Assembly: GCA_029256105.1 (NCBI GenBank)
Contig: JAQSYO010000022.1
Span: forward strand, 1-64,000
Length of the DNA stretch: 64,000 nucleotides
From: Herbinix sp.
Lineage (GTDB): Bacteria; Bacillota; Clostridia; Lachnospirales; Lachnospiraceae
Direction of reading: 5' to 3'
Positions 27,996 to 35,818 of this stretch are shown in pieces; the stretch's first letter is position 1, and every line of letters begins with the position of its first letter. The notes beneath the pieces were generated by a model that saw only the letters and a program-made list of their open reading frames with translations, did not search any database and had not been told where the DNA came from. The position numbers were made by a program, and so were the translations under genes.

Positions 27996-28631
27996 CTACT
28001 TATTCGTAATCGATTTTAGAAGTGTCTCAAAACTATATTGTAGAAATTCATTCTTGGTTACACCGATAAACTTTGACAAGTACGCTTCCTTTTGGATTGC
28101 CATCCTTAATGCCCCTGAGATACCAGCCCAGAAAATAAATACAGTCTCTATCACCCTAATGTCAGTGCGTACATGACCTTGTTCGATACCTTTTCGAAGC
28201 AAAGAACCAATTTCCATGTTGATTTTCTCGCCAGCTTCAAAGATATCTTGATAAACCTTTGGGGTACTCGGCAAATCGATATCAACGTTGATTTCCTTCA
28301 ACAAGCTGTCAAAATAAAGTGGATAATTTCTCTGAAAATCGACCATGGATTCACATAGAGCATGGTATTGCTTAATAAAGTCAGTGTTTTTAGATAAAGC
28401 CTCTCGAACAGTATGATGGAATAATTGCATCGCGACTAAGGTGATGGAGCTGATGATCTCTTCCTTGTTCTTAAAATAGACGTATAGGGTTGCTTTGCTA
28501 TAATCGGCTGCTTTCGCTATAGTATCAACGGTAGTATTCTCTACCCCCTTTTCCAGGAATAGTTTCTCGGCTGCTTGGAGGATGTTTGTTCTGTGAAATT
28601 GTGTTAAAGCTTCTTTTTTATTTTCCTTCAT
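27996..28631 (-). CDS. TetR/AcrR family regulator
   Basis: The 211-residue protein has the N-terminal TetR helix-turn-helix (ILQAAEKLFLEKGVENTTVDTIAKAADYSKATLYVYFKNKEE region, about 18-60) and a helical ligand-binding C terminus. It is the first gene of the operon. A promoter (28706-28734) and a 15 bp palindrome at the predicted transcript start (28687-28701) lie directly upstream, so autorepression is likely. The inducer is unknown; a toxic aromatic or redox compound would fit the nitroreductase. Confidence 0.9.
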   Translation of the reverse strand: MKENKKEALTQFHRTNILQAAEKLFLEKGVENTTVDTIAKAADYSKATLYVYFKNKEEIISSITLVAMQLFHHTVREALSKNTDFIKQYHALCESMVDFQRNYPLYFDSLLKEINVDIDLPSTPKVYQDIFEAGEKINMEIGSLLRKGIEQGHVRTDIRVIETVFIFWAGISGALRMAIQKEAYLSKFIGVTKNEFLQYSFETLLKSITNK

Positions 28632-28686
28632 ATTGACCTCCGTTGTAAGATTGGGATATAAAATAATAAACTTAGGTTATGAAAAT

Positions 28687-28701
28687 TAAACTAATAGTTT
28701 A
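28687..28701. promoter_or_regulatory. TetR operator candidate
   Basis: TAAACTAATAGTTTA is a perfect 15 bp palindrome just downstream of the minus-strand -10 box of the TetR operon. Confidence 0.65.
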
Positions 28702-28705
28702 TTTT

Positions 28706-28734
28706 ATTGTATTCCGCAATATGGAGTATGTCAA
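28706..28734 (-). promoter_or_regulatory. Sigma-A promoter of the TetR operon
   Basis: On the minus strand TTGACA (28734-28729) and TACAAT (28711-28706) are separated by 17 bases. Confidence 0.78.
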
Positions 28735-29025
28735 TAAGAATTTAGTTGTATGAAAACGGCAAAACGATGGTTGACTTTAGAATCTGGTTGGTCTAAACTG
28801 GAATTGGCTAGTGAATTTCGCTGTAATTAGATACGATCATCAAAACCACCAAGGTCAGTAAAATCAGAAGAGTAACTCGAATCTATAATACAGAAAATTC
28901 AGGTATGGATATTTTACTGTTCATTAGAAAAAATAAATATGATAATAATTTAAAAGAATTATATTACGTCGACACAATCAGAATAAATGGAATGATTAAC
29001 ATGTTTACTATAAGGAGGAAATCCC
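28735..29025. other. Intergenic region with a possible plus-strand promoter
   Basis: The divergent spacer holds TTGACT, 17 bases and TAAACT at about 28771-28799 on the plus strand, a plausible weak promoter for the CFI-box gene. I see nothing else. Confidence 0.35.
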
Positions 29026-29958
29026 ATGGAATACACAATAAAACGATGTCCTAACTGTAACGGTGAACTTCATATACCTGCCAATCTTAAAACCTGTATC
29101 TGCATGTTTTGCGGAGAAAGCTTTAATCTGCAGGAAAAAGAAACACCGGAAATATCAGAATCTAACTTACAGGTAATTGAATCAGAGTATCGGAAATCAT
29201 TTGATAATATTACAGGACTTGTAGAAAACTTTGAACTATTACTACCTAAGTTTACCAAGGCTCAATATACCCCGAGCTTTGAGGAATATGTTCAAACAGG
29301 TAGCACCCTTCTTCTACCGGTTGAACGTTATGTTACTTTTTCTGAAGGCAAGGCAGGAATTGTAACAGAAGAAATAGCTAAAACACTAATTGATTTTATC
29401 AAAAAAGACATTGCAGGTTCAAAGGGAGAAGGCTTCACCTCTTCTAAGAATAAGTTGATTGATCAGTATCGTTTTTTTCTAGCAGTTTATATGGTACCAA
29501 TGATTCGATCATTGAAATATGATATTAGCGAACCGCTAGCTGAAAGTATTATTGAGAAATGGCGCAATGTGTATCCTCAATTTGCCTTTATTAAGGGTGA
29601 TTTTAATGAGCTTAAATCTGGTTTTGAGCATAAAGGGTTATGTTTTATCACCACCGCAGTATGTGAGAGAATGGATAAGGCGGATGACTGCTATGAACTA
29701 ACAACGTTTCGTAAGTTCAGAGATACTTATATGCAACTAACCAAAGAGCGACAGGAATTAGTGGAAGAATATTATCGATACGCTCCAGTGATAGTAACAT
29801 CGATCAATTTGTATCCAGATAGTGTAGATAGGTATAAAGATATATGGCAAATATATTTGCAACCTTGTTTGAAAAATATTGAAGAAAACCTTCTGGATAA
29901 ATGTGAGAAGGGCTACACTAAGATGGTTCAAAATCTCAGCGCTGAATATATGTTTTGA
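29026..29958 (+). CDS. Zinc-ribbon and CFI-box protein of unknown function
   Basis: The 310-residue protein starts with a zinc ribbon (CPNC at residues 8-11 and CMFC at about 27-30). A helical middle part follows, and it ends in a CFI-box region: CFITTAVCERMDKADDCYEL followed by FRKFRDTYM. The CFI-box is a recognised C-terminal module of unknown function found on otherwise different bacterial proteins; its Cys-Phe-Ile core is intact here. No membrane segment. AAGGAGG precedes the ATG. The 3' end overlaps the convergent Nudix gene by 23 bases. Function unknown. Confidence 0.75.
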   Translation: MEYTIKRCPNCNGELHIPANLKTCICMFCGESFNLQEKETPEISESNLQVIESEYRKSFDNITGLVENFELLLPKFTKAQYTPSFEEYVQTGSTLLLPVERYVTFSEGKAGIVTEEIAKTLIDFIKKDIAGSKGEGFTSSKNKLIDQYRFFLAVYMVPMIRSLKYDISEPLAESIIEKWRNVYPQFAFIKGDFNELKSGFEHKGLCFITTAVCERMDKADDCYELTTFRKFRDTYMQLTKERQELVEEYYRYAPVIVTSINLYPDSVDRYKDIWQIYLQPCLKNIEENLLDKCEKGYTKMVQNLSAEYMF

Positions 29959-30328
29959 TTGAAGATAATATTTGAATATCAGCGGGCAGCCATTGGACAG
30001 AATCTAAGGTATCATGCGTAAGCCATTTGGCATCCTTGTGTTCTACGAGCGTTAATTCACCAGAAGTTATGGAGCAAATGAAGCAATGCATGACAAGGTG
30101 AAAGTTGGGATAATCGTAATTTACAGTGCATAAAAAACTGTCAATTGAGATGGTAACCTTTAATTCCTCTTTAATTTCACGAATAAGGGCTTCTTCCTTT
30201 GTTTCGTCATTCTCAATTTTACCACCAGGGAATTCCCACAGATTGATGAAATCACCATAGCCACGCTTGGTAGCTAAAATTTGATCTCCTTTTATAATGA
30301 TTGCGGCTACTACTTCTACATTTTTCAT
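29936..30328 (-). CDS. Nudix hydrolase, MutT-like (8-oxo-dGTP diphosphatase candidate)
   Basis: The 130-residue protein has a complete Nudix box, GGKIENDETKEEALIREI followed by KEEL, within the typical WEFPGGK context of MutT proteins. It begins KNVEVVAAIIIKGDQILATKRG. It would hydrolyse oxidised nucleoside triphosphates, probably preventing mutagenesis. ATG 30328 has AGGAG 7 bases upstream; an earlier in-frame start at 30385 lacks one. The end overlaps the CFI-box gene on the other strand. Confidence 0.9.
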   Translation of the reverse strand: MKNVEVVAAIIIKGDQILATKRGYGDFINLWEFPGGKIENDETKEEALIREIKEELKVTISIDSFLCTVNYDYPNFHLVMHCFICSITSGELTLVEHKDAKWLTHDTLDSVQWLPADIQILSSIKTYIQR

Positions 30329-30450
30329 TCGTATGCTCCTTTGATATAATAATACGATTATAAACTTTTTATGGCTTAGCTTCAAGTATAGTATTTACCT
30401 ATCACTTTATTGTGGTTTGTTTAGAGCTATTAATTTATTTTTATATCCCT

Positions 30451-30479
30451 TAGCTTCGAGGTACATTCGAAGCTTTTTT
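30451..30479 (+). terminator. Terminator-like hairpin upstream of the CsbD gene
   Basis: TAGCTTCGA and TCGAAGCT form a stem followed by TTTTTT on the plus strand. The gene just upstream is on the minus strand, so this may attenuate a leader transcript of the CsbD operon or stop antisense transcription. Confidence 0.6.
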
Positions 30480-30624
30480 GCTTGCCATTTTACAGAAAAG
30501 TTCTATGTATTTCCGTCGTCATAATAAAATAGTATACTCGCATTAAATTATGCTAATCCTATCTTATAGCTATTCGTTTATAAAGTATGTACTCACAATT
30601 GTAACAAATCATGGAGGTGTTGAA

Positions 30625-30837
30625 TTGATTGACAAATTAGAGAACAGCAAGGATAAGATCATCGGTAAAGTGAAAGAAACAACAGGACAGATTACCAATG
30701 ACAATGGACTTAAACTAAGTGGAAAGCTTCAAATGATGAATTCAGATATTATAGATAACATGGAGGAAGTGAAAGAAAAATTATTAGTAAAAGCAAATAA
30801 TTTTGTTGATCAAGCAGAAGTTAGTGAACGAAAGTAA
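30625..30837 (+). CDS. CsbD family stress protein
   Basis: The 70-residue protein has the CsbD-like pattern DKLENSKDKIIGKVKETTGQ then ITNDNGLKLSGKLQ. It is small, charged and predicted helical. In Bacillus, CsbD is a general stress protein of unknown biochemical role. TTG 30625 has GGAGG 7 bases upstream; the longer frame from 30550 lacks a ribosome site. It is followed after 33 bases by a GlsB-type membrane protein, another stress family. Confidence 0.8.
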   Translation: MIDKLENSKDKIIGKVKETTGQITNDNGLKLSGKLQMMNSDIIDNMEEVKEKLLVKANNFVDQAEVSERK

Positions 30838-30870
30838 GACAAATATAATCGAATAATTGGAGGTAATAAT

Positions 30871-31137
30871 ATGCCAGAAATAAGTAATATTATTGTATGG
30901 TTAATTCTTGGAGGAGTTTCTGGATGGATTGCTAGTAAATTAACAGGAAATGATGCAAAAATGGGAATAGGAATGAATTTAGTTGTAGGTATATTAGGCG
31001 CATTTATCGGAGGGTGGTTAGCCGGTATATTTGGCCTTGGCCCAGCAACCGGGCTCAATTTATGGAGCTTTATAATTTCAATCGTTGGATCAGTGATATT
31101 ATTAGCGATTGTTAGCGTATTTAGGAAAAAATTATAA
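30871..31137 (+). CDS. GlsB/YeaQ/YmgE family membrane protein
   Basis: The 88-residue protein has three hydrophobic segments and the family glycine pattern (WLILGGVSGWIASKLTGN, VVGILGAFIGGWLAGIFGL). The family is often called transglycosylase-associated; it is linked to stress but the mechanism is unknown. It has a good GGAGG site and is co-transcribed with the CsbD gene. Confidence 0.85.
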   Translation: MPEISNIIVWLILGGVSGWIASKLTGNDAKMGIGMNLVVGILGAFIGGWLAGIFGLGPATGLNLWSFIISIVGSVILLAIVSVFRKKL

Positions 31138-31200
31138 AGAATTAAAGTGTTATGTCAATTAACTATATAATAAATTATCTATTAAATATACAGGTTACAG

Positions 31201-31354
31201 AATACAGAGAATTAAATACAGAGTATTAAATACAGAGAATCAAACACAGAGAATTAAATACAGAGAATCAAATACAGAGAATCAAATACAAAGAACCAAA
31301 TACAATGAATCAAATACAAAGAACCAAATACAATGAATCAAATACAAAGAACCA
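31201..31354 (+). repeat. 14 bp tandem repeat, eleven units
   Basis: Eleven exact-length units of the type AATACAGAGAATCA fill 154 bp after the GlsB gene. The last units change to AATACAAAGAACCA alternating with AATACAATGAATCA, and the final one supplies the left arm of the following terminator. Confidence 0.95.
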
Positions 31355-31392
31355 AATCATAAGGTTAAAACAACTGAGGTTTGGTTCTTTTT
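31346..31392 (+). terminator. Terminator formed partly by the tandem repeat
   Basis: AAAGAACCAAA at 31346 pairs with TTTGGTTCTTT at 31380, followed by more T. The left arm is the last repeat unit of the 14 bp array. Confidence 0.78.
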
Positions 31393-31522
31393 GTACAGGT
31401 TATAATGAATGTTTTATACATATTGGACAAAGTTAGATTATTTACATTGAGACCTAGGTTCGAGCATGCTATAATTGCACATAAACCTAACAAAGAAAGA
31501 ATTTACATAGAGGAGCATTCCA

Positions 31523-33367
31523 TTGGATAAAAAACAGACACTACTAAAGCAATATTTCGGCTATGACGAATTCCGAGAAGGTCAAGAAACCTTGATTAAC
31601 AGCATACTAAATGGCACTGACACCTTGGGTATCATGCCGACAGGAGCAGGTAAATCCATCTGCTTTCAGATTCCTGCATTAATGTTTGAGGGAGTAACGA
31701 TCGTAATATCTCCTTTGATTTCGTTAATGAAGGATCAGGTTAGCGCTTTAAATCAAGCAGGAATCCATGCCGCATTTTTAAATAGTTCACTTACAGCAAA
31801 CCAATATCGTTTGGCATTACAATACACCAAAGAAGGGCGATATAAGATTATCTATGTCGCACCGGAGCGTTTGGTTACGGAAGACTTTCTAGAGTTTGCA
31901 TTGAATGCAGATATTGCAATGGTGAGTATAGATGAAGCACATTGCGTATCACAGTGGGGACAGGATTTTCGACCGAGTTATCTTAAAATTATGGAGTTTA
32001 TAGATAAGTTACCAAAGAGACCGGTAATCAGTGCATTTACGGCAACGGCAACGAAGGAAGTTAAGAATGACATCATAGATATCTTGAGACTTAAGCAGCC
32101 CACCGTGGTATTTACTGGTTTTGACCGGAAGAATCTTTCTTTTGCCGTACAGACACCGAATGATAAATATGAGACGGTTCATAAATATATTGTGGATAAC
32201 ATCGACCAAAGCGGGATAATTTACTGCTTAACAAGAAAGATTGTGGAAGAAGTGTGCGCTAAGCTTAAAGCGGAGGGCGTGCCTGTTACCAGGTACCATG
32301 CAGGCTTAAGCGATGCAGAGCGTGTGAAGAACCAGGAGGATTTTATCTATGATCGAAAGCCGATTATGGTAGCAACCAATGCTTTTGGTATGGGCATCGA
32401 TAAATCGAACGTGAGATTTGTTATCCATTACAATATGCCAAAGAACATTGAGAGCTATTATCAGGAGGCTGGAAGAGCAGGAAGAGACGGGGAACCATCT
32501 GAGTGTATTCTTCTGTATGGTGGACAGGATGTCGTAACCAATCAGTTCTTTATCGATAATAATAATGACAATGAGGAGCTTGATTCTGAGACCTTGAGGC
32601 TGGTTAAAGAGCGAGACCGGGACAGGCTGAAGAAGATGACCTTTTATTGCTTTACGAATGAATGTTTAAGAGACTATATATTAAGGTATTTTGGTGAATA
32701 CGGTTCTAATTACTGTGGTAATTGCTCCAATTGTCTCACACAGTTTGAAGAAATGGATGTGACTGATATTGCAATTCACTTGTTAGGCTGTATTCAGAGC
32801 AGTAAGCAGAGATATGGCATGGGAGTAATCATAGATACCGTACATGGCAATGACTTGGCTAAGCTTAAGAAATATCGAATGAATGAAAATGAACATTTTG
32901 GAAGTCTAGCCCATGTATCCGTATTTATATTAAGACAGGTGTTAAATCATCTAGTCTTAAAGGAGTATCTGTATCTCACCAACGAAGAATTTTCTTTGGT
33001 AAAGCTTACAAACAATGCCCTCGATATTTTAGAGGGAGATCATACAGTGATTATGAAACTCGCTAAGAAGCAGGAAAAAGTTGCGAAAGAGAAGAAGGTT
33101 AAGAAATCTGCAAAAGGAAGAAAAGACAAAGATTATGGAGTAATCGATGAGGGACTCTTTGAACTGCTTCGAAATCTGCGTTCTGAGATTGCGAAAGAAG
33201 AGAAGGTTCCCCCCTATATCGTATTTTCCGATAAGACTTTAATAGAACTATGTCAGGCAAAACCAGTTACTGAGGAAGCAATGCTTGCAGTATCAGGAGT
33301 TGGTAAGTTTAAGTTAGATAAGTACGGAGAGCGGTTTATAGGAGTAATAAAATTAAATAATTATTGA
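31523..33367 (+). CDS. recQ: RecQ family ATP-dependent DNA helicase
   Basis: The 614-residue protein has the RecQ motifs: FREGQ (motif 0), MPTGAGKS (Walker A), DEAHCVSQWGQDFRP (motif II and aromatic-rich loop), SAFTATAT (motif III) and QEAGRAGRDGEPS (motif VI). A zinc-binding RecQ-C region follows with four cysteines (CFTNECLRDYILRYFG, CGNCSNC), then winged helix and C-terminal HRDC domain (IVFSDKTLIELCQAKP to VGKFKLDKYG). A basic linker (about 510-535) separates the last two. It unwinds 3'-5' and acts in recombination repair. The start is TTG with AGGAG upstream. Confidence 0.95.
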   Translation: MDKKQTLLKQYFGYDEFREGQETLINSILNGTDTLGIMPTGAGKSICFQIPALMFEGVTIVISPLISLMKDQVSALNQAGIHAAFLNSSLTANQYRLALQYTKEGRYKIIYVAPERLVTEDFLEFALNADIAMVSIDEAHCVSQWGQDFRPSYLKIMEFIDKLPKRPVISAFTATATKEVKNDIIDILRLKQPTVVFTGFDRKNLSFAVQTPNDKYETVHKYIVDNIDQSGIIYCLTRKIVEEVCAKLKAEGVPVTRYHAGLSDAERVKNQEDFIYDRKPIMVATNAFGMGIDKSNVRFVIHYNMPKNIESYYQEAGRAGRDGEPSECILLYGGQDVVTNQFFIDNNNDNEELDSETLRLVKERDRDRLKKMTFYCFTNECLRDYILRYFGEYGSNYCGNCSNCLTQFEEMDVTDIAIHLLGCIQSSKQRYGMGVIIDTVHGNDLAKLKKYRMNENEHFGSLAHVSVFILRQVLNHLVLKEYLYLTNEEFSLVKLTNNALDILEGDHTVIMKLAKKQEKVAKEKKVKKSAKGRKDKDYGVIDEGLFELLRNLRSEIAKEEKVPPYIVFSDKTLIELCQAKPVTEEAMLAVSGVGKFKLDKYGERFIGVIKLNNY

Positions 33368-33418
33368 GAAGATATCAAATTTTGTTAAAGGGGTATTGTC
33401 CGGGAGGAGTATATTAAT

Positions 33419-34312
33419 ATGGATGTGCAAAAGTTAATGATTGGGGAGGAAGAATACATTTTTATAAAGAGCTATCAGGATAATGATAACTATCGACAAA
33501 GCTTTCATCGACTTGCTATGAAAATCTATGGAATTAATTTTGAGGATTGGTATCAGCAAGGTTATTGGGGTGATAAATATCGCCCATATTCTCTTGTACA
33601 TAAGGAGGAAGTAGTAGCCAACGTATCAGTAAATCCGATTGATTTCATCATTGAAGGAGAATTATATCACACGCTGCAGATTGGCACGGTTATGACAGAG
33701 GAAGCCTATCGACGCAAAGGATTAAGCAAAGAGCTGATCAATATCATATTGAAAGAGTATGAGGATACTTACGATCTCATCTATCTTTATGCCAATGATA
33801 CGGTACTTGATTTTTACCCCAAATTTGGTTTTGTACAAGCAGAGGAATATAACTATTCAAAAACTGTTATAATGGGTGGGGATAAACTTACTTACCGAAA
33901 GCTTAATATAAAAGAGTCAGAGGATAAAGCTTTAATTATTCGTATCGTAGCCAATACATGTCCTGTATCAAGGATATCGATGATTGGTAATCCGGGGTTG
34001 GATATGTTCTATCTGAGCTCCTTCATGGCGGAGGATATCTATTACATAGAAGAGCTTGATTTGATTGTAGTTGCTGAGTTTGAAGGAGATAACATATTTT
34101 TATTGGATGTGTTTTGTGAGCACGAAGTTGATCTGGAGTTGGTTATAAATTCCTTGATAAATAAAACTCAGGGAAAGGTTACTCTTGGCTTTACACCGCT
34201 AGATGTTACTACTTATACCTGTGAACGGTTAAAGGAAGAAGACACTACTTTCTTCATTAAGGGAAGAAGCTTCAATAGTAGAGGTAGATTTCCATTATTG
34301 TCGCATGCCTAA
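33419..34312 (+). CDS. GNAT family N-acetyltransferase
   Basis: The 297-residue protein has an N-terminal GNAT fold with the acetyl-CoA loop region IGTVMTEEAYRRKGLSKEL and a second, less clear C-terminal domain (about 160-290) that may be a degenerate GNAT repeat. The acceptor substrate is unknown. It starts 51 bases after recQ with GGAGGAG upstream and may be co-transcribed. A shared bidirectional terminator separates it from the next, convergent acetyltransferase. Confidence 0.8.
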   Translation: MDVQKLMIGEEEYIFIKSYQDNDNYRQSFHRLAMKIYGINFEDWYQQGYWGDKYRPYSLVHKEEVVANVSVNPIDFIIEGELYHTLQIGTVMTEEAYRRKGLSKELINIILKEYEDTYDLIYLYANDTVLDFYPKFGFVQAEEYNYSKTVIMGGDKLTYRKLNIKESEDKALIIRIVANTCPVSRISMIGNPGLDMFYLSSFMAEDIYYIEELDLIVVAEFEGDNIFLLDVFCEHEVDLELVINSLINKTQGKVTLGFTPLDVTTYTCERLKEEDTTFFIKGRSFNSRGRFPLLSHA

Positions 34313-34365
34313 GATAAAAATTAAGTAATCTGGTTGTAATAATATAGAGCTGAATAAAAGTTGTT

Positions 34366-34414
34366 ATAGCAAAAAGCCTAATCCACTTCAAAGAGGGAAT
34401 TAGGCTTTTGCTAT
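34366..34414. terminator. Bidirectional terminator between two GNAT genes
   Basis: ATAGCAAAAAGCCTAATCC pairs with GGAATTAGGCTTTTGCTAT with one bulge. Runs of A and T on the arms suit termination in both directions. Confidence 0.82.
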
Positions 34415-34449
34415 GATCCTTAATTAAACAGGTTCAGAGCTTCAAACTC

Positions 34450-35028
34450 TTATTTCTGCCATTTACTTTTTTCAATTTTCCACCATATTAATTCGTCTGT
34501 TTCCTTGTATTGGATTGCTCCGATATGTTCGAGCAGTTTACAGGATGGTATATTGTTCTTTTCGGTATCTGCTATTAAGGAAAGAGCCCTTGGATTTTCA
34601 AAAATCCATTGAATCAGCCTGTTTAGTGCTTCGGTAGCAAAGCCTTTTCTTCTATATTCCTCATCAATATCATAACCGGTAATTACCTCACCGGCTTCAT
34701 TTGGCAAACCTTTCAGCATGATATAACCGATTATTTCGTTTTTTTCTTTCAGAACAATAGCCCAATTAGTTAACCACAAATAATGATCAACATCCTCTAA
34801 TACCTTTCTTAACCTTACGCTCATGGCATACCGCATTTCCTCATCTTCAAGAATTGCTCTCGTGACGCTTAGACCTAACTCCGTCTGCATTTTGCCATAA
34901 TTAACTAAGGATAAAGCAAGGCTATGTGCCTGCAAAGGTATTAAACTCAGTCTTTCTGCCTCTAAATAATGTTTCATAGGCTCCGTTAATTCGTTTCCTT
35001 CTTTTAACTTTGTTAATTTGTCAATCAT
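34450..35028 (-). CDS. GNAT family N-acetyltransferase (RimJ/RimL-like)
   Basis: The 192-residue protein has the RimJ/RimL-type pattern: EAERLSLIPLQAHSL near the N terminus, then GYDIDEEYRRKGFATEAL as acetyl-CoA loop and ADTEKNNIPSCKLLEHIGA. It would acetylate a small amine or protein N terminus; the target is unknown. ATG 35028 has GGAGG 9 bases upstream, and a TTG at 35031 is an alternative. A promoter, a 20-codon leader ORF and an inverted repeat lie upstream, which suggests translation-linked regulation. Confidence 0.85.
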   Translation of the reverse strand: MIDKLTKLKEGNELTEPMKHYLEAERLSLIPLQAHSLALSLVNYGKMQTELGLSVTRAILEDEEMRYAMSVRLRKVLEDVDHYLWLTNWAIVLKEKNEIIGYIMLKGLPNEAGEVITGYDIDEEYRRKGFATEALNRLIQWIFENPRALSLIADTEKNNIPSCKLLEHIGAIQYKETDELIWWKIEKSKWQK

Positions 35029-35087
35029 CAATGATTTCCTCCATAAAATTATTTTTGGGCATAAAAATACCCTGATGCAGTTTCTTA

Positions 35088-35164
35088 ACTACTCCAAGGG
35101 AAATATCTCCTAATATAATTTTATATTGGATAAATATAAACTAAAAAGTTATTCCTGGAGTAGT
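35088..35164 (-). promoter_or_regulatory. Inverted repeat in the GNAT leader
   Basis: On the plus strand ACTACTCCAAGG (35088-35099) and CCTGGAGTAGT (35154-35164) are complementary with one bulge. In the minus-strand mRNA the first arm lies within the end of the leader ORF and the second lies between it and the GNAT ribosome site. Confidence 0.6.
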
Positions 35165-35203
35165 CCAACTAATTAAATTATTTCTGTTCAATATTCTGTT
35201 CAT
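35141..35203 (-). CDS. Putative 20-residue leader peptide of the GNAT gene
   Basis: The ORF reads MNRILNRNNLISWTTPGITF and has AAGGAG 8 bases before its ATG, a better site than many genes here. It starts about 33 bases after a TTGACA-17-TAGACT promoter and ends about 110 bases before the GNAT start. Its last codons form one arm of an inverted repeat. This is the layout of translation-attenuation leaders for resistance genes such as cat and erm. The peptide resembles nothing I know, and translation is inferred. Confidence 0.45.
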   Translation of the reverse strand: MNRILNRNNLISWTTPGITF

Positions 35204-35235
35204 TGGCAAACCACTCCTTAAAATATATTACTGAC

Positions 35236-35264
35236 AGTCTATAGAGTAATGCGATTTTTGTCAA
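35236..35264 (-). promoter_or_regulatory. Promoter of the leader-GNAT transcript
   Basis: On the minus strand TTGACA (35264-35259) and TAGACT (35241-35236) with a 17-base spacer. Confidence 0.65.
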
Positions 35265-35469
35265 GCACAAATTATAAGCCTGTTTGTTAACTCTGTTTCA
35301 TTGCCTGTTTGTTGACTTTTGATTTTTGCAATGCTATTATCTGAATAAGAAATACAAGAGTCTGATAAGATTTTAGTAATTGTTAAAACAGAGATATTAT
35401 CATGGAAGGATAGATAATAAGAAAAATACTATAATTTGATATTATAATTAATAATAGGAGTACGATGCT

Positions 35470-35811
35470 ATGAACATACAAATTTATGGAGCCTCCAAAT
35501 GCTTTGATACCAAGAAAGCAGAACGGTATTTTAAGGAACGCGGGGTGAAGTTCCAATCAATCGACGTGGTGAAGTTCGGTATGAGCAAGGGAGAATATAA
35601 TAACGTAAAGCAGGCAATAGGTGGTCTTGAAAAGCTTTTGGATACTGCTTCTAAGGATAAGGATTTGATCTCGCTTATGAAATACTTATCTCCGGAGGAC
35701 CAAGAAGTCAAGCTGTTAGAAAATCCGAAGCTGTTCAAGACACCAATTGTTCGTAATGGTAAGCTGGCTACCGTGGGATTCCAACCTGATGTATGGAAAA
35801 ACTGGAACTAG
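35470..35811 (+). CDS. ArsC/Spx family protein
   Basis: The 113-residue protein has a thioredoxin-like ArsC fold: IYGASKCFDTKKAERYFKERG with the single N-terminal Cys11, a central helical part and FKTPIVRNGKLATVGF with the cis-proline. It resembles YffB/ArsC-type proteins annotated as arsenate reductase family. A true arsenate reductase of this class uses glutaredoxin and three conserved arginines, which I cannot confirm; an Spx-like regulatory or unknown reductase role is possible. AGGAG precedes the ATG. It is convergent with the GltD-like gene, with 7 bases between stops. Confidence 0.75.
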   Translation: MNIQIYGASKCFDTKKAERYFKERGVKFQSIDVVKFGMSKGEYNNVKQAIGGLEKLLDTASKDKDLISLMKYLSPEDQEVKLLENPKLFKTPIVRNGKLATVGFQPDVWKNWN

Positions 35812-35818
35812 AGGTTTA

